A DNA stretch of 64,000 bases from Pratylenchus scribneri (taxonomy: Eukaryota > Nematoda > Chromadorea > Rhabditida > Pratylenchidae). Location: NCBI GenBank assembly GCA_030063045.1, contig JAQSEB010000145.1:1054001-1118000 (forward strand). The letters run 5' to 3'. Positions 9,619 through 19,905 of this stretch are shown piece after piece; position 1 is the first letter of the stretch; the number at the start of each line of letters is the position of its first letter. A program made the translations under genes and the position numbers. The notes under the pieces are model-generated. The model saw only the letters and a program-made list of their open reading frames with translations, ran no database searches and had not been told where the DNA came from.

Positions 9619-11578
9619 TCAGCGCGGGAAGAAGAATCCAATTGTTGGCGTTCGCTGGACTGGACGCGGACCATTGAATTGACCATAGTTGGGAGGAATT
9701 GGCTGGACTGGACGCGGATCATTGAATTGACCATAGTTGGGAGGAATTGGCTGGACTGGACGCGGAACATTGAATTGACCATAGTTGGGAGGAATTGGCT
9801 GGACTGGACGCGGACCATTTAATTGACCATAGTTGGGAGGAATTGGCTGGACTGGACGCGGACCATTGAATTGACCATAGTTGGGAGAAATTGGCACTTG
9901 CTGTTGAGTGAACGACTGATATTGTTACATCACTTTAAATTATTATAACAAAAAATTAGAGAAAAAATTTGAATAAAAAATGAAAATCACTTTGCGGTCC
10001 AAATCCCAATCCCATTTGATGTTGAGGGAACGATTGATATTGTTGCATCACTTTAAATTATTTTAATAAAAATTAGAGAAAAAATTTGAATAAAAAATGA
10101 AAATCACTTTGCGGTCCAAATCCCAATCTAATTTGATGTGGATGATTGGCCACAGCCAGAGGCAACTTATTTTGTTGAAAGGGATGCTGATGCTGCGGGA
10201 ATAATTGAATTTGTTGATGATGATCATAAAAAGGTTGAAAAATAAAGGATGCTATTTAATTTGCAGAAAAAATTACTGAAAGTGTAGAAAAGGATGCTTT
10301 ACAGAAAAAAGCTGAAAAAGCAGAAAAGATAATACCGGTTTAGTGGTTTGTCCTCTACACCATAAACCATAACCCAATCGATATATCTCATCGAGTTGCA
10401 TCGAATGGTATATAATTTATCGAGTTTTTGCCAAAAATGAAGGTATTAATCCGCTTATTTAAACCGTCTTTTTTGTTATCGAATCAAAACTTCTTTAAAA
10501 TGGTTAAACCTAAGCTAAATCATTCGAGATCTATCGAAAGGGAATTTGGTTTGTGAGTCTAGGACAAGCAAATAAAATGTTATAAACTGATATAGACTTT
10601 TCTCTATTTTCAGCATTCTTTACTGCAATTTCATTAATTTTTTCTGCAAATAAAATATTTCCCATAAATAAATACCGGATGCTGACGACCACCGTAAAAG
10701 TTATTGTGGAATTGATACGGCAATGACATTCCTTGTTGTTGCTGTTCCATATTAATGCCATTCCGGCCAGCGCCACGATATCCCCATTCACGACCACGAC
10801 CCATAGTGCCATTTCCTCGAACACCTCCCTGATTGAAATTTTGAAAGCCACCTCGAGGGAAAAATGGTGGTGGAGGCGATGGCGGCCATGTAGGAGTCGA
10901 AGCTTGACTACGAGCATCCACATCGTTGTTATCGGCGCTATCATCGTTGCCAATGACTGCACGATTCACATTTGTCTCCCTAAAAAATTTTTTTATCATT
11001 AAACATAATGAAAATTATTTTTGGATATTAAATAATTTGCAGAAAAAATTGAAATTTCAAAAAGACAATTTAATTTATCTATTAGATTGTTAAAAATAGT
11101 GTCTAATTTTTAAGGATTTATCATACATTCATAAACTATATACCATTTTATAAAGCTTGTAAAGACGTATCGAAGATTATTTTTAGGATTTTATCAAAAT
11201 TAAAACATAATAAACCGTTTAAAATTTATGTTTTCGTTTCTAAATTAATTTATAATTATGCAATTATGAATAAATGCTTTTGACGGAATCTATCGAATAT
11301 CGATTATGTATAAGATTAGTTGGTCTAGGACAAATAAGAAATAATGAAAAAATTAGAAACCTTTCTGCAAATTAAATATTTCCTAATAATAAAAAATTTT
11401 ACAAATTATTATTCCGCTTTATTTCAGCTTCAGTAGCTGGTGGAGCTGCTGCCGCTGCTGGCATTGTATTTTCATTTTCGACAGATAGAAGCCCAATTTT
11501 GATTTCATTCTTTGGATCTTTTGGCACAATCGTAGCTTCTTTTTCCTCAATAGTTTCTTGAGGTTCAATTTTGTTCAT
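9619..11578 (-). CDS. Q/P/RGG-rich protein gene with duplicated exon and apparent nonsense change
   Basis: Exon 1 (11578-11403) starts MNKIEPQETIEEKEATIVPK and joins exactly in frame to exon 2 (10979-10676). Exon 2 is Asp/Asn-rich, then Pro-rich (PPSPPPPFF), then RGG-like (GGVRGNGTMGRGREWGYRG), typical of RNA-binding protein tails. A later exon ending at 10108 gives a His/Gln-rich stretch ending LGFGPQ; its 5' boundary (near 10240) is unresolved in phase. Exon 10050-9991 (60 nt) repeats the LGFGPQ module. A third copy starts at about 9928 and should read M-M-Q-Q-Y-Q-S-F, but the first Gln codon is TAA here. Downstream in that frame lie five 16-residue repeats (GPRPVQPIPPNYGQFN) ending in TGA at 9619. 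So either the protein stops early, or this allele is broken, or the exon is skipped. No named family is claimed. Confidence 0.5.
9655..9890 (-). repeat. 48-bp tandem repeat, nearly five copies
   Basis: Unit TGGTCAATTCAATGGTCCGC... repeats every 48 bp with one to three substitutions per copy. Because 48 is divisible by three, all three minus-strand frames stay open. The frame giving GPRPVQPIPPNYGQFN per unit is the one continuous with the adjoining Q-rich exon. The repeat lies in the last exon region of the Q/P/RGG-rich gene. Confidence 0.85.
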
Positions 11579-12640
11579 AGAATTGATTTCGATCAAATTA
11601 ATGAAATAATATTCTATAGAAATATTAATTTTTAAAGATGGATAGTACACGGTAGTCTAAAGCACGGGTTTAGTTTGACGCGAACAGCCCAATTGAATTG
11701 TTCGTCCGCGCAACGCTACCACGTCGGAGTATCGAGTCCCCAACGCAGGCACAAATCGGAATAATTATTGCCCCAATGAAGACACCAAAATTAGTAAAAA
11801 TACTTTTATTTTGAGACTCAAACTCAAACTTGGGTAATTAAACCCCAAAACCCAACCCAAATATACAAATATGAATATGAGGAAAAAATATTCCAATATG
11901 AAGAGAATGATGGCCTTGAACTTCGGCGGCCAATCATTCATAAATGATAAGAATATGTGGTCGGGAATTGGAAGCCGCCTCCGTCCCGATTTATGTGTAA
12001 AATAGGAGAAGGTTTTAGATGGGAATGGAGGCGGCAGCAACAATTAAAGGGAATGGAAAACATGGGAAAATGTTCGAGGGCAATTGGAGGATTGGATATG
12101 GATAATAAAAGGGAAATGAGAGGGAAGGAGGGGGGAGGTGATCAAAGTTCATCTCGAGAATTGACCTTTTCCCTTCCTTCCTTCATCCCGGGTCGCTATG
12201 CGCTAAAATTCCCAATTTAGGATGGCCAATTCGCGACAAGTTTATATTAAACAGATTGAAGAGCCAAGCCTAAGCCTAAAAGTTTGGTAATTTTAAAAAT
12301 GATAAAATTTCTGTGCTCCCTGTTGCGGGCCCTTTTACGGCTAACAAATTGCCCGGACGGGCTTTGGGCAGGTTCAACCCAAAATGATGGGGGATGGAGT
12401 TTGTTTGGATTTAAATGGGTTTTTAATCTTTATTCATTAAAATAAAAATGTGTAAATGTGAAAAGAATGGGTTAAATGGTAAATGAATGAATGAATGGAT
12501 GAATGTTGAGTTTGCCAATGATTTCCTTCCTTCCAGCAGGAGTAGATTGATTCGTGTGAATTAAATTATTGAATCCTATATAGTAAGTGAGCTATGTTAG
12601 TCCGTCCGTCAGTCAGTAAACCAAAAAGGAGCAGTTAAAT
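11579..12640. other. Intergenic stretch with SL1 copy; no supported gene
   Basis: Upstream of the Q/P/RGG gene. A short hairpin-forming GC-rich segment lies near 11678-11710 (arms of GAACA / TGTTC type). Open frames of 80-90 codons near 11765-12220 overlap each other on both strands and have no coding signature. The only strong feature is the antisense SL1 copy at 11823-11844. Confidence 0.4.
11823..11844 (-). ncRNA. Exact 22-nt copy of nematode spliced leader SL1 (relic, no 5' splice site)
   Basis: The minus strand carries all 22 nt of the conserved nematode SL1 leader, beginning GGTTTAATTACCCAAGTT and ending TGAG. In an SL RNA gene the leader is followed at once by GT; here it is followed by TTTGAGTCTC, a partial duplication of the leader end, so no splice donor exists. 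About 30 nt further an Sm-site-like AATTTTGG occurs, closer than in known SL1 RNAs. It is therefore either a decayed SL RNA gene or the 5' end of a trans-spliced mRNA that was reverse-transcribed into the genome. A chance 22-nt match in 64 kb is negligible. Confidence 0.75.
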
Positions 12641-12649
12641 TATTGCCTT

Positions 12650-13000
12650 TGGCGTTTTGTATATTTTTATCTTTAAGATTTTTTATCCAAAAATTAAGTG
12701 ATAGAGTGAAGAAATAAAGAAAAAGAATTTTTAGAGTATAAATAAAAAGAAATAAAAAAAAGTTAAAATAAATATTTTGCCGTGGATTATAATTTATTTT
12801 AAAAATAATATATTTCATCATTTTAATTAATTATTTTAAATAAATCGTTATTAAATAATACTTTTTATATAAAATTAAGTAAATAGTATAAATGGGAAAG
12901 TAAAAATAATAAAAAAAGGATATAAGAAGTATTGAAAATTGACAATAGGAGCGGCCGGGAGCCGCGCAGCGGCGACCGAGTGTTCCTTTAGGCAATTAAA
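12650..13000. repeat. Dispersed repeat with GC-rich terminal hairpin, copy 2
   Basis: Same family and orientation as 3370-3722. It shares TTTGGCGTTTTGTATATTTT, the GATAGAGTGAAGAAATAAAG block, ATTGAAAATTGACAATAGGA, and the GC hairpin GAGCCGCGCAGCGGC. Divergence is a few per cent plus small indels. There is no ORF. Confidence 0.65.
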
Positions 13001-13019
13001 ACAATGGATTGAAAATGAT

Positions 13020-13430
13020 TGAGAGTATAGTGAGCTGTTGCGCGCTGGGCTCAGAGGTGCGGGAATATGATGGAATATCTGGGGTGGAAATTAGAATGGG
13101 TTCGAGGATTTTGGGATTTTGAGCTTTTGGCCTAAAGCTTGAACGGAGTCCCCTGGGAATAAATCTGCTTGGTGTCCCAGCTCTTTTGCTGATTTGACCC
13201 TCTCGATGGCTGGGCCTATTCTCGACTTCTTCTCGACTGAATAGGGGAATTGTGTGGAATAAGCCTTTGAAGGGGGAAAAGGGGCGTTCCAGCCATGGAT
13301 ATGGGAATGAGGAAGGGGATAGTTTGTGTTTATTTTGTTGAGCTCATCATGCCTTGTATTCCAGCCAAATTTCCCTTACAGCTCCCCCCTTTCCATAGGA
13401 TCGTCCTCGATCCTCAAAATTTTGGATTAC
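13020..13430 (-). mobile_element. Possible LTR-retrotransposon 3' end (polypurine tract and LTR start)
   Basis: On the minus strand a polypurine tract (GGAAAGGGGGGAGC, 13394-13381) is followed directly by TGTAAGG at 13380, the arrangement of a PPT abutting a 5'-TG LTR start. The preceding frame reads NFEDRGRSYGKGG, similar in style to the 3' ends of Ty3/gypsy polyproteins. The following roughly 350 bp (to about 13020) are unusually GC-balanced. No second LTR, reverse transcriptase or integrase frame was found, so this would be a fragment or solo LTR. Confidence 0.35.
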
Positions 13431-15735
13431 CATTGAAAACATGTTACTCTTTTAAATTTTTAATTCCTTAAAAAGAATACCAATTAAATAATTCATTTTA
13501 TGATCATGATGTTTGTCAGCCAATCAATTATCCCATTTTTCACTGAACTCTTTGAACTTCTTGGGTCACACCTACAAGCTTCTGCATGGTTTGTTATTCC
13601 TTGATAGGTTTATTTGTACGCCGGATATTACTCTATCACGTATCCAAACGTCACACCATATTACTTTACGTCACACCAGATACAGTTCAATTCCGTTTTA
13701 TACTCCTCTCGACTTAAAGCCGTGTACCACTGTCCTTTTTATTGTTCAATACCAGACTTTCAGCAAGTAATCATGGACACTCTTCATTCTGGATTATTTG
13801 TGAGTCTGATTGATCTTTTGTGGCCAAATGTCACGCAATATCATCCAGCCTCACACCAACAACAATTCATTTTTGACTTTTTGGTGTATTTTCCAGTGAA
13901 CGTATGAACTTTTAATTTCATCTCCTGCCGGCTTGAACAAGGCGATCGATTTTGCTGGGATGAATTGTTCGTCTGATAGTCCTCTATAACATATCCAGAC
14001 GTTAAGCAATTCTTTTGAACTTAACGCAGTTATAAGAGGACCCATGCATTGCATATATATTAGATCAAAGAAATTCCTTTTTTTGATCAATGCTCAAATA
14101 AACTGCTTTATTTCTCATATTCATTAAAAAAATTTTCTTAAATTTGCTTATTTTATGCCTTTCGGCGACATTCTCTTAGTCGGATCGCTGGTTGTTTCAT
14201 TCTAAGATCGAAATAGCAAATAATCTAATTGATCGGTCATAATCTTAAAATCTTTCCTTTGTTTTATTCCCAAATGGTCATCTAAATGAAAAGTTTTGAC
14301 AATTTAATTTACGATTTGCTTATTTGTAGCCTTTCAGCATTTCTTTTTCATCTCGGCTCTATAATTAGTTATTCCTACGTTTTTCATATTTGTGTATGTC
14401 ATTGCCGATGAATAAAGCTATTCCTTGAAATAATTATTCTTTATATATGTCATCCTGAATTTGAATAATTTAATCATTTTCAACTCTTATTTACCCATCT
14501 TTTTTTATTTGATACCGGATCTGAAGTTTAAGATCATTACTAAATTTAAAAAAATTCATTTTCATTACGGGTTCGGCCCAGGTTTATTTGTTTTTGAAAA
14601 AAGTGTGCTTATTTCTGGCCTTCCGGCCCTCTCAATTACCATTTATCTTTTCGGCTTTTTCACCTGTTATTTTACTCAATTTATTTTTTTGACCAAATGG
14701 AATGATGATGAAGATGAAAGAGAATTGGGTTAACTTCTTCGCCGTTCGTCCCTCTTCACTCCAAGTAGCCATCCACCCGGTTTTTCGTGTATTAAACAAA
14801 AAACTCATCCACCATTGAGATGGAGGGGATATAACCACTGTGTGTCCACCTGGTTGTTCATGTGCATTAAATGAATAACTCGTCCACCGTTAGATGGAAG
14901 GAGGGACAGCACACCAAGAACTTTTCGAACAGGGAACAATCAGAGCACATTGAGCTAGCCACATGGGTACTGCCCACTATCAACTTTATGCTTGCCTTCT
15001 CCGTATGCATTTTCATGCATCATTTCCATTCTACTTAGAACATGGCTGAAGATCCGAGTCTCCGTCCCCCGAGATGTGTTCCCAATTGAATAGTGAATGG
15101 AAAGTGTTTTTTTGGCTAGTTTATTTTGATTCATTTATTGAACATTAATTTTTTTATTTAGACCAAGTAATAGCTATTTGTAAAATAGGGATAAGATTGA
15201 TTCTTCCCGATTCGTTTCTTTTTTCAATTTTTTTTCCACATGCTAACCTCAATTTCCTCGCTTTCAAACCGATTATCATGGCACACAATCAATCATGGCC
15301 TACCACCATCATTTCGAATTGTTCGGAGTCCAACTGCTCAACTGCTTCTGTTCATGTTTCATACACATATTCAATGTGCTTTTAGATATGACTTTCCTAA
15401 ATAAGTTAGCCATTAAATGTGGTACTTTTCCAAAAGTCCACTTGGCCACTCAACCCGATAGTCACCATCCAGTTGTCATGATGAGCACTCAAAAAATTTC
15501 TCACTTCCTGTAAAATAAAAAATATAGCCGAGTTGCTAGCAGCATATAGTACAATTTTGGAGCGGAAAAATCAATAATCCACCAGCCCTATCCTATCCGA
15601 ATAATTGGCCAATTAAATGACCTATTGGTCATTTAATTGGATATCATTTAATTATTGATATTTGTTTGACACAATTTTAATTAAATAGGGATTTTGACAC
15701 ACATTTTCAATTAATAATAATAATTTTTTTAAAAT
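13430..15735. other. No gene recognised; degenerate local duplications
   Basis: Stops interrupt all frames. Two imperfect direct repeats of about 75 bp lie at about 14755-14912 (both contain CATCCACC/TCGTCCACC, then GAGATGGA/TAGATGGA-type words). Words such as TCACACC recur around 13565-13860. This may be the decayed interior of the LTR-like element whose PPT lies at 13381-13394. Confidence 0.35.
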
Positions 15736-15741
15736 TCCCCA

Positions 15742-15815
15742 CCCCTGCCGGGAATCGAACCCGACCAACACAAATCGTATTGCCTTCACCTTTCGGCTTT
15801 TCGGCCAATTGGTGA
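15742..15815 (-). pseudogene. tRNA-derived sequence (pseudogene or SINE head)
   Basis: The minus strand has a perfect B box (GGTTCGATTCC, 15761-15751) inside a good T-arm (TCGGG...CCCGG), 34 nt after an A-box-like TGGCCGAAAAGCC (15807-15795), followed by GGTGAAGGC as in Ser/Leu tRNA D-arms. The D-arm carries an 8-nt duplication (GCCGAAAA/GCCGAAAG). A 5-bp anticodon-like stem (AATAC...GTGTT) is present, but the loop lacks the universal U33. The acceptor ends pair poorly. It is therefore not a functional tRNA. Confidence 0.5.
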
Positions 15816-15874
15816 GGGAACAATAATTCTCGCCAATATATTTTCTCATCTACACCCACAACCAAATCCCCATT

Positions 15875-16155
15875 GGCTGAGGAGAAAGGAAATAGGAGGG
15901 AAATGCCCTACTAGGCGGGTGGCTGAGGAGAAAGGAAATAGGAGGGAAATGCCCTACTTGGCGGGTGGCTGAGAATGGATATACGAGGAAAAACACCTAC
16001 TATGCGGGTGGCTGAGGAGAAAGGAAATAGGAGGGAAATGCCCTACTAGACGGGTGGCTGAGAATAGATATACGAGGAAAAACACCTACTAGGCGGGTGG
16101 CTGAGAAGAAAGGAGATATGAGTCTAAAGCCCTACTAGGCGAATGGCTGAGAAAG
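15875..16155. repeat. Minisatellite, 43-46-bp unit, about six copies
   Basis: Units begin GGCTGAGGAGAAAGGAAATA and end CCTACTAGGCGGGT. A shorter variant (GGCTGAGAATGGATATACGA...) alternates with the main one. The last copies are degenerate. Nothing suggests coding. Confidence 0.85.
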
Positions 16156-16492
16156 GAGATGCGCCCAATTCCCCTTTTCTCTCATTGAGAGAATAGGGGA
16201 ACTGCTGGCCATCCTTCCTTCAACAAAAATCTCCTTTCCCTCATTCATCCCACCAATTCCCCTCTTAATTTTCCCTTATTGGCATAAATTAAATAAATTA
16301 AATGACCAATCTGTAAGCCAAAAGCAGTCAATTTTTAAATACCGTATAACCAACCTTTTTTTCTATCGAATATTTTATTTAAAAAAGATCATTAACTCGA
16401 AATTGGCATTTTATGAAAAAAAAACTACAAAAATATATCAAATTCAATAAAAAACATTTGAATTTGAAAGCAAATTAAATTTTAAACAAAAA

Positions 16493-17780
16493 TTATTTTT
16501 CCAGCTTCAGGGTCTTATAGGCCGCAATGCATTTTGGGCAAATTTTGTTCAACAATTCGTTTTTAAATTTATTTACCTATTTCAATTTTTCAGCATGGGA
16601 TTTTTAAATTTTATAAATTTATCAAAAGGAAAATAAATATAAATATGCATAAAGAAATATCATTGGTCATTCATGGCGTAGAAAAAATTGTTTCATACAT
16701 GTTTATAGCCAACGACAATTCCATGTCCATTAATTTAAGAATAGCATTAAAATCAATGTCATCATCGGCGGATTCCATTTTTTCGTTCGACAATGTCAAA
16801 ATATTTTGTTGATAATTTTGGATCATGAAATTTGGTGAATTTGCCATCCCATTTAAATTTTACTTGATAAAATTTATATTTTTCCTGCAAAATTGGCCAT
16901 TTTTAAATTGTTCATTTTCTCCAAAAGATTGTTCAGAAATTTGGGTATTAATTTGGGCAATTTTCCCAAAGGATTGTTCAAAAAATTGATTATTCATTTG
17001 GTCATTTTCTCCAAAGAATTCTTCACTTGATTGTCCATTTGTTGTTGATAAGAATTTTTTATCCTCCGCTTCGTTGGTTGAATTAAACGGATAGTCTAAA
17101 AATTTAGTGGATGTTGGCAATTTAAGAATTTGAATAATTTTTGGTCATTGAATTATTAGAATTCTCGGTTTCCTTCAATCCAAGTCCATAGTCAAAATTG
17201 TCCAGTGGGTCGCCCTCTTGCTCTTCGTCCGTGTGAAATGTTTTCAAATGCCTTCGCAACGAATTGTAGTCCATAAAATTGGAGGGACAATGCTGGCAGT
17301 CGAAAAATTTTTTGCCTAAATTTTTAAAAGGATTACAAATTAAGTTTAAATTTCGGAAAAATTAATAAATAAACCTAAAATTTAAAAAAAATTTTAAAAA
17401 ATGATTTTGGAAAAACCCGGTTTAAAACCGAATTTGTTAGTGTATTTAAAAATAATCATTTAATTCCTTTTAGTATCTCATGAAAATGTTTTTATTATAC
17501 AAATTTAAATCTAGAAAAACATTTTTGAATTTTAATTATCATTTTTATTCCAAATCCTTCTTAACCTATTAAAATTCAGTCCGTTGATTTCTAATTTTAT
17601 AATGTTTTTATAATTTAATAATTTTAAATTTAATTAAAAATAAAATAAAAACAAACCCGAATGCAATTCACGATAATGATAGGCCATTTTATTTTTCGAA
17701 TTGCAAACATATTCGCATTCTCTGGAAGTATAATTTAAAGCAATTTGTCTATTTCGCTGGAGTATCATTTTTACCTGCAT
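16493..17780 (-). CDS. C2H2 zinc-finger gene, exon structure incomplete
   Basis: Exon 17780-17657 begins at an ATG (frame also open upstream) and joins in frame to exon 17315-17122. Across the junction the sequence reads HSGKKFFDCQHC, a TGEKP-like linker leading into a canonical finger: C-x2-C-x12-H-x4-H (DCQHC...RRHLKTFH). The preceding finger is degenerate: its first Cys position is Ser (S-x2-C-x12-H-x4-H, RECEYVC...YHYRELH). After an acidic tail this frame stops at 17122, yet coding-like sequence continues in the next frame (17120-16860, Gln/Phe/Asn-rich with repeated EQSFGEN words), then after a TAA in the same frame at 16847-16671 (acidic, ESADDDIDFNAILKLMDMEL). A last exon-like piece, 16576-16493, contains CPKC. 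Either short introns are hidden or the 3' part is decaying. A nucleic-acid-binding regulator is the likely role. Confidence 0.55.
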
Positions 17781-17799
17781 TTTAGGCGAATTCCCTTTT

Positions 17800-19600
17800 T
17801 GACTGCTATCAAATCCATTGAAAAAAAAATAATTAGGGGATTTTTTGGTGCAAATAAAATTTGAATATATTCTTAAAAATTAAAAAAATTTTGGAAAAAT
17901 TAAATTCTATCTATTTCAATATTTATCGAACAAGAATTTTACGCTTCCATTAGGGCAATCAAAAAAGTGCTTTTGTTAATTATCCCGGGGCTGGTTTGAA
18001 ATTTTTTTGCAATTTTTAATTTGCTTTATTCATATTTGATTGTAAAAAAATTTACCCAATAAAATTTGGCTAAATTCCGATTAATAACGGATTTTATTCA
18101 TTTTTGGTCTTATCATATCCAGAAGAAAAGTGATTTGAATAGAAAATAGATTTCATTCATTGCTCGAATAAATTAGTAACTTAAACTTTAATTAAATGAA
18201 TTTATCAACACTAAAAATGAATTAGATCCCTTCTAATAAATGAGATCATTTGGGCTTGGGAGAGGAGAAGGGGCCAAGTTGGGACAGATTAAACTGTAGT
18301 GATCAACACACGGTCGAACCCCTTCATTTGGTTCCTATTTAGGGAATGGAGGGATATATTTGAATGTGAATGAAGCAATGCCGATGCCAGGAATTGAGAG
18401 AAAATGGAGGAAAATGGATGGAAATAAATGGATTATGGGAAGGTATGATGCAGATGTTGGGACCGATTTAAAGCCTGGATCAGGCCCCAACAAATATGTT
18501 TTGATGGGAATTGAGGAGGACAGGGATATAGTCCGTTTGAGAGCCAATATCCGTACAGACAGATCAACATTCCGGACGAAAATAAAATAATATTAATATT
18601 TTTATTAATTTAAAAAATTTCATGAGATTAATTAGAGATGAATGATATTTCTGTCCCATTATGAATTTAGTTAATTAATTAATTTATTAGATTAATTAGA
18701 GGCGGATTGAATTTAAAATTAAAGATTGATGCCCAGAAGATAAATTATTATTTATCAGATATCTAATTCACTCAGAAATGATATTTTTCCTTATTTTAAT
18801 ATTTATATTGTAAAATGTAAAACTATGAAAAAATCCTATGTTAAATTTGGGTGTAACATAAACCTTTGGGTGACTTTGGGAGTGAAATAATTTGGAGATA
18901 AATAACCGATCAGCCCAGAATCCTTTTCACAAAAAATAAAACAAGAATTAATGTGTAAAAATTGCCAGTAAAAATTTGGAATTGAAATGAGAGGCTCTAT
19001 CTATAAGACAATAGATGATCGATTATGAAAAATATTTAATAGTTTGGTAATAGTAGGGTTTGTTCCCCCCCATTTTTTTGAAAATTTTTTTTTATTTTAT
19101 TTTAAGCTAAAAACGTCTAATAAAATTTAAGAAAGGGTCATTGAAAACAAAGAATAAACAATTAAAAAAATGTCAAACAAAATTTATTATTGTTGACATT
19201 TATTAATGTGAAGAATTTTTCACTAATTTTCAATTTCACCAGTGTTAGATCGTCTCAAAAAAATATGGGATGATAAACTAATTTTTGGATGCAAGTGAAT
19301 GGAAAATTATAGAGAAATTACTTGGGACAAGGTGGGTTGCTCGTTTGGTTTCAGTTTTCGAAAATTTGATGAAAATTAAAAACCATAATTGGAAATAGCT
19401 TAAATAAAAATAATACAAAATTGAAGAAAGGGTAACCGAAAAAAATTATTAAAAATACAAGGCATTGAATGCGGAATTATTCACTAATATAGCACTTCAA
19501 CAAAACTAGACTTATTTCATTCCAAAGTCCTAAAAAATTATTTTCAATTTGAAAATATTCGAAACATTCATACAATTGAAGATCTATTCAATCAGTCCGT
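17800..19600. other. Intergenic; no gene supported
   Basis: Two overlapping open frames on opposite strands at 18335-18590 (about 70-76 codons) have no splice support and neither resembles a known protein. AT-rich, loosely duplicated words recur at about 19080-19500 (TTAAGAAAGGGT / TTGAAGAAAGGGT). Nothing else is visible. Confidence 0.35.
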
Positions 19601-19624
19601 TCTAATTTGCTTCCGGCAATTTTC

Positions 19625-19735
19625 TTCAATTTCCCATTTTTAAATATTCATCAAACTTTCATTTTTCAACAAATTCCCATAGAGTGCTGCTGCCCTAAAT
19701 CATCACTCATTGTGCAGATTCGTATTATATGTGAA
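19625..19735 (+). promoter_or_regulatory. Conserved upstream block of SKP1-F-box fusion copy A
   Basis: This block is recognisably repeated at 23211-23311, upstream of the second copy. Both share CAACAAATTCCCA-like and GCAGATTCGTATTAT words at similar distance from the coding start. It shows that the duplication unit (about 3.6 kb) included upstream DNA, and these are the best candidates for shared promoter sequence. Confidence 0.5.
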
Positions 19736-19905
19736 TAAAAAATGCCATTATTCAGATTGCAGATAGAGTCATAAATTTGTTAATCATTCATTAAATTGTA
19801 TTCCAATTTCTACTCTAATAATTTGTTATTTGTTAAACAGAAAAAAAATTGAAAAATAAATTCGCTCGATGAATTTTCTACTTGATTGGTTTGCATTTTT
19901 GTGGA

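Noticed and set aside
9558..9818. Second open frame through the 48-bp repeat (VRVQSSQFLPTMVNS units)
   Set aside because: A unit length divisible by three keeps every frame open; only the GPRPVQPIPPNYGQFN frame is continuous with the neighbouring exon.
11823..11844. Functional SL1 RNA gene
   Set aside because: The GT donor that must follow the leader is absent, and the Sm-like site is too close.
18335..18590. Paired 70-76-codon frames on opposite strands
   Set aside because: No splice sites, no family resemblance, and both cannot be real.
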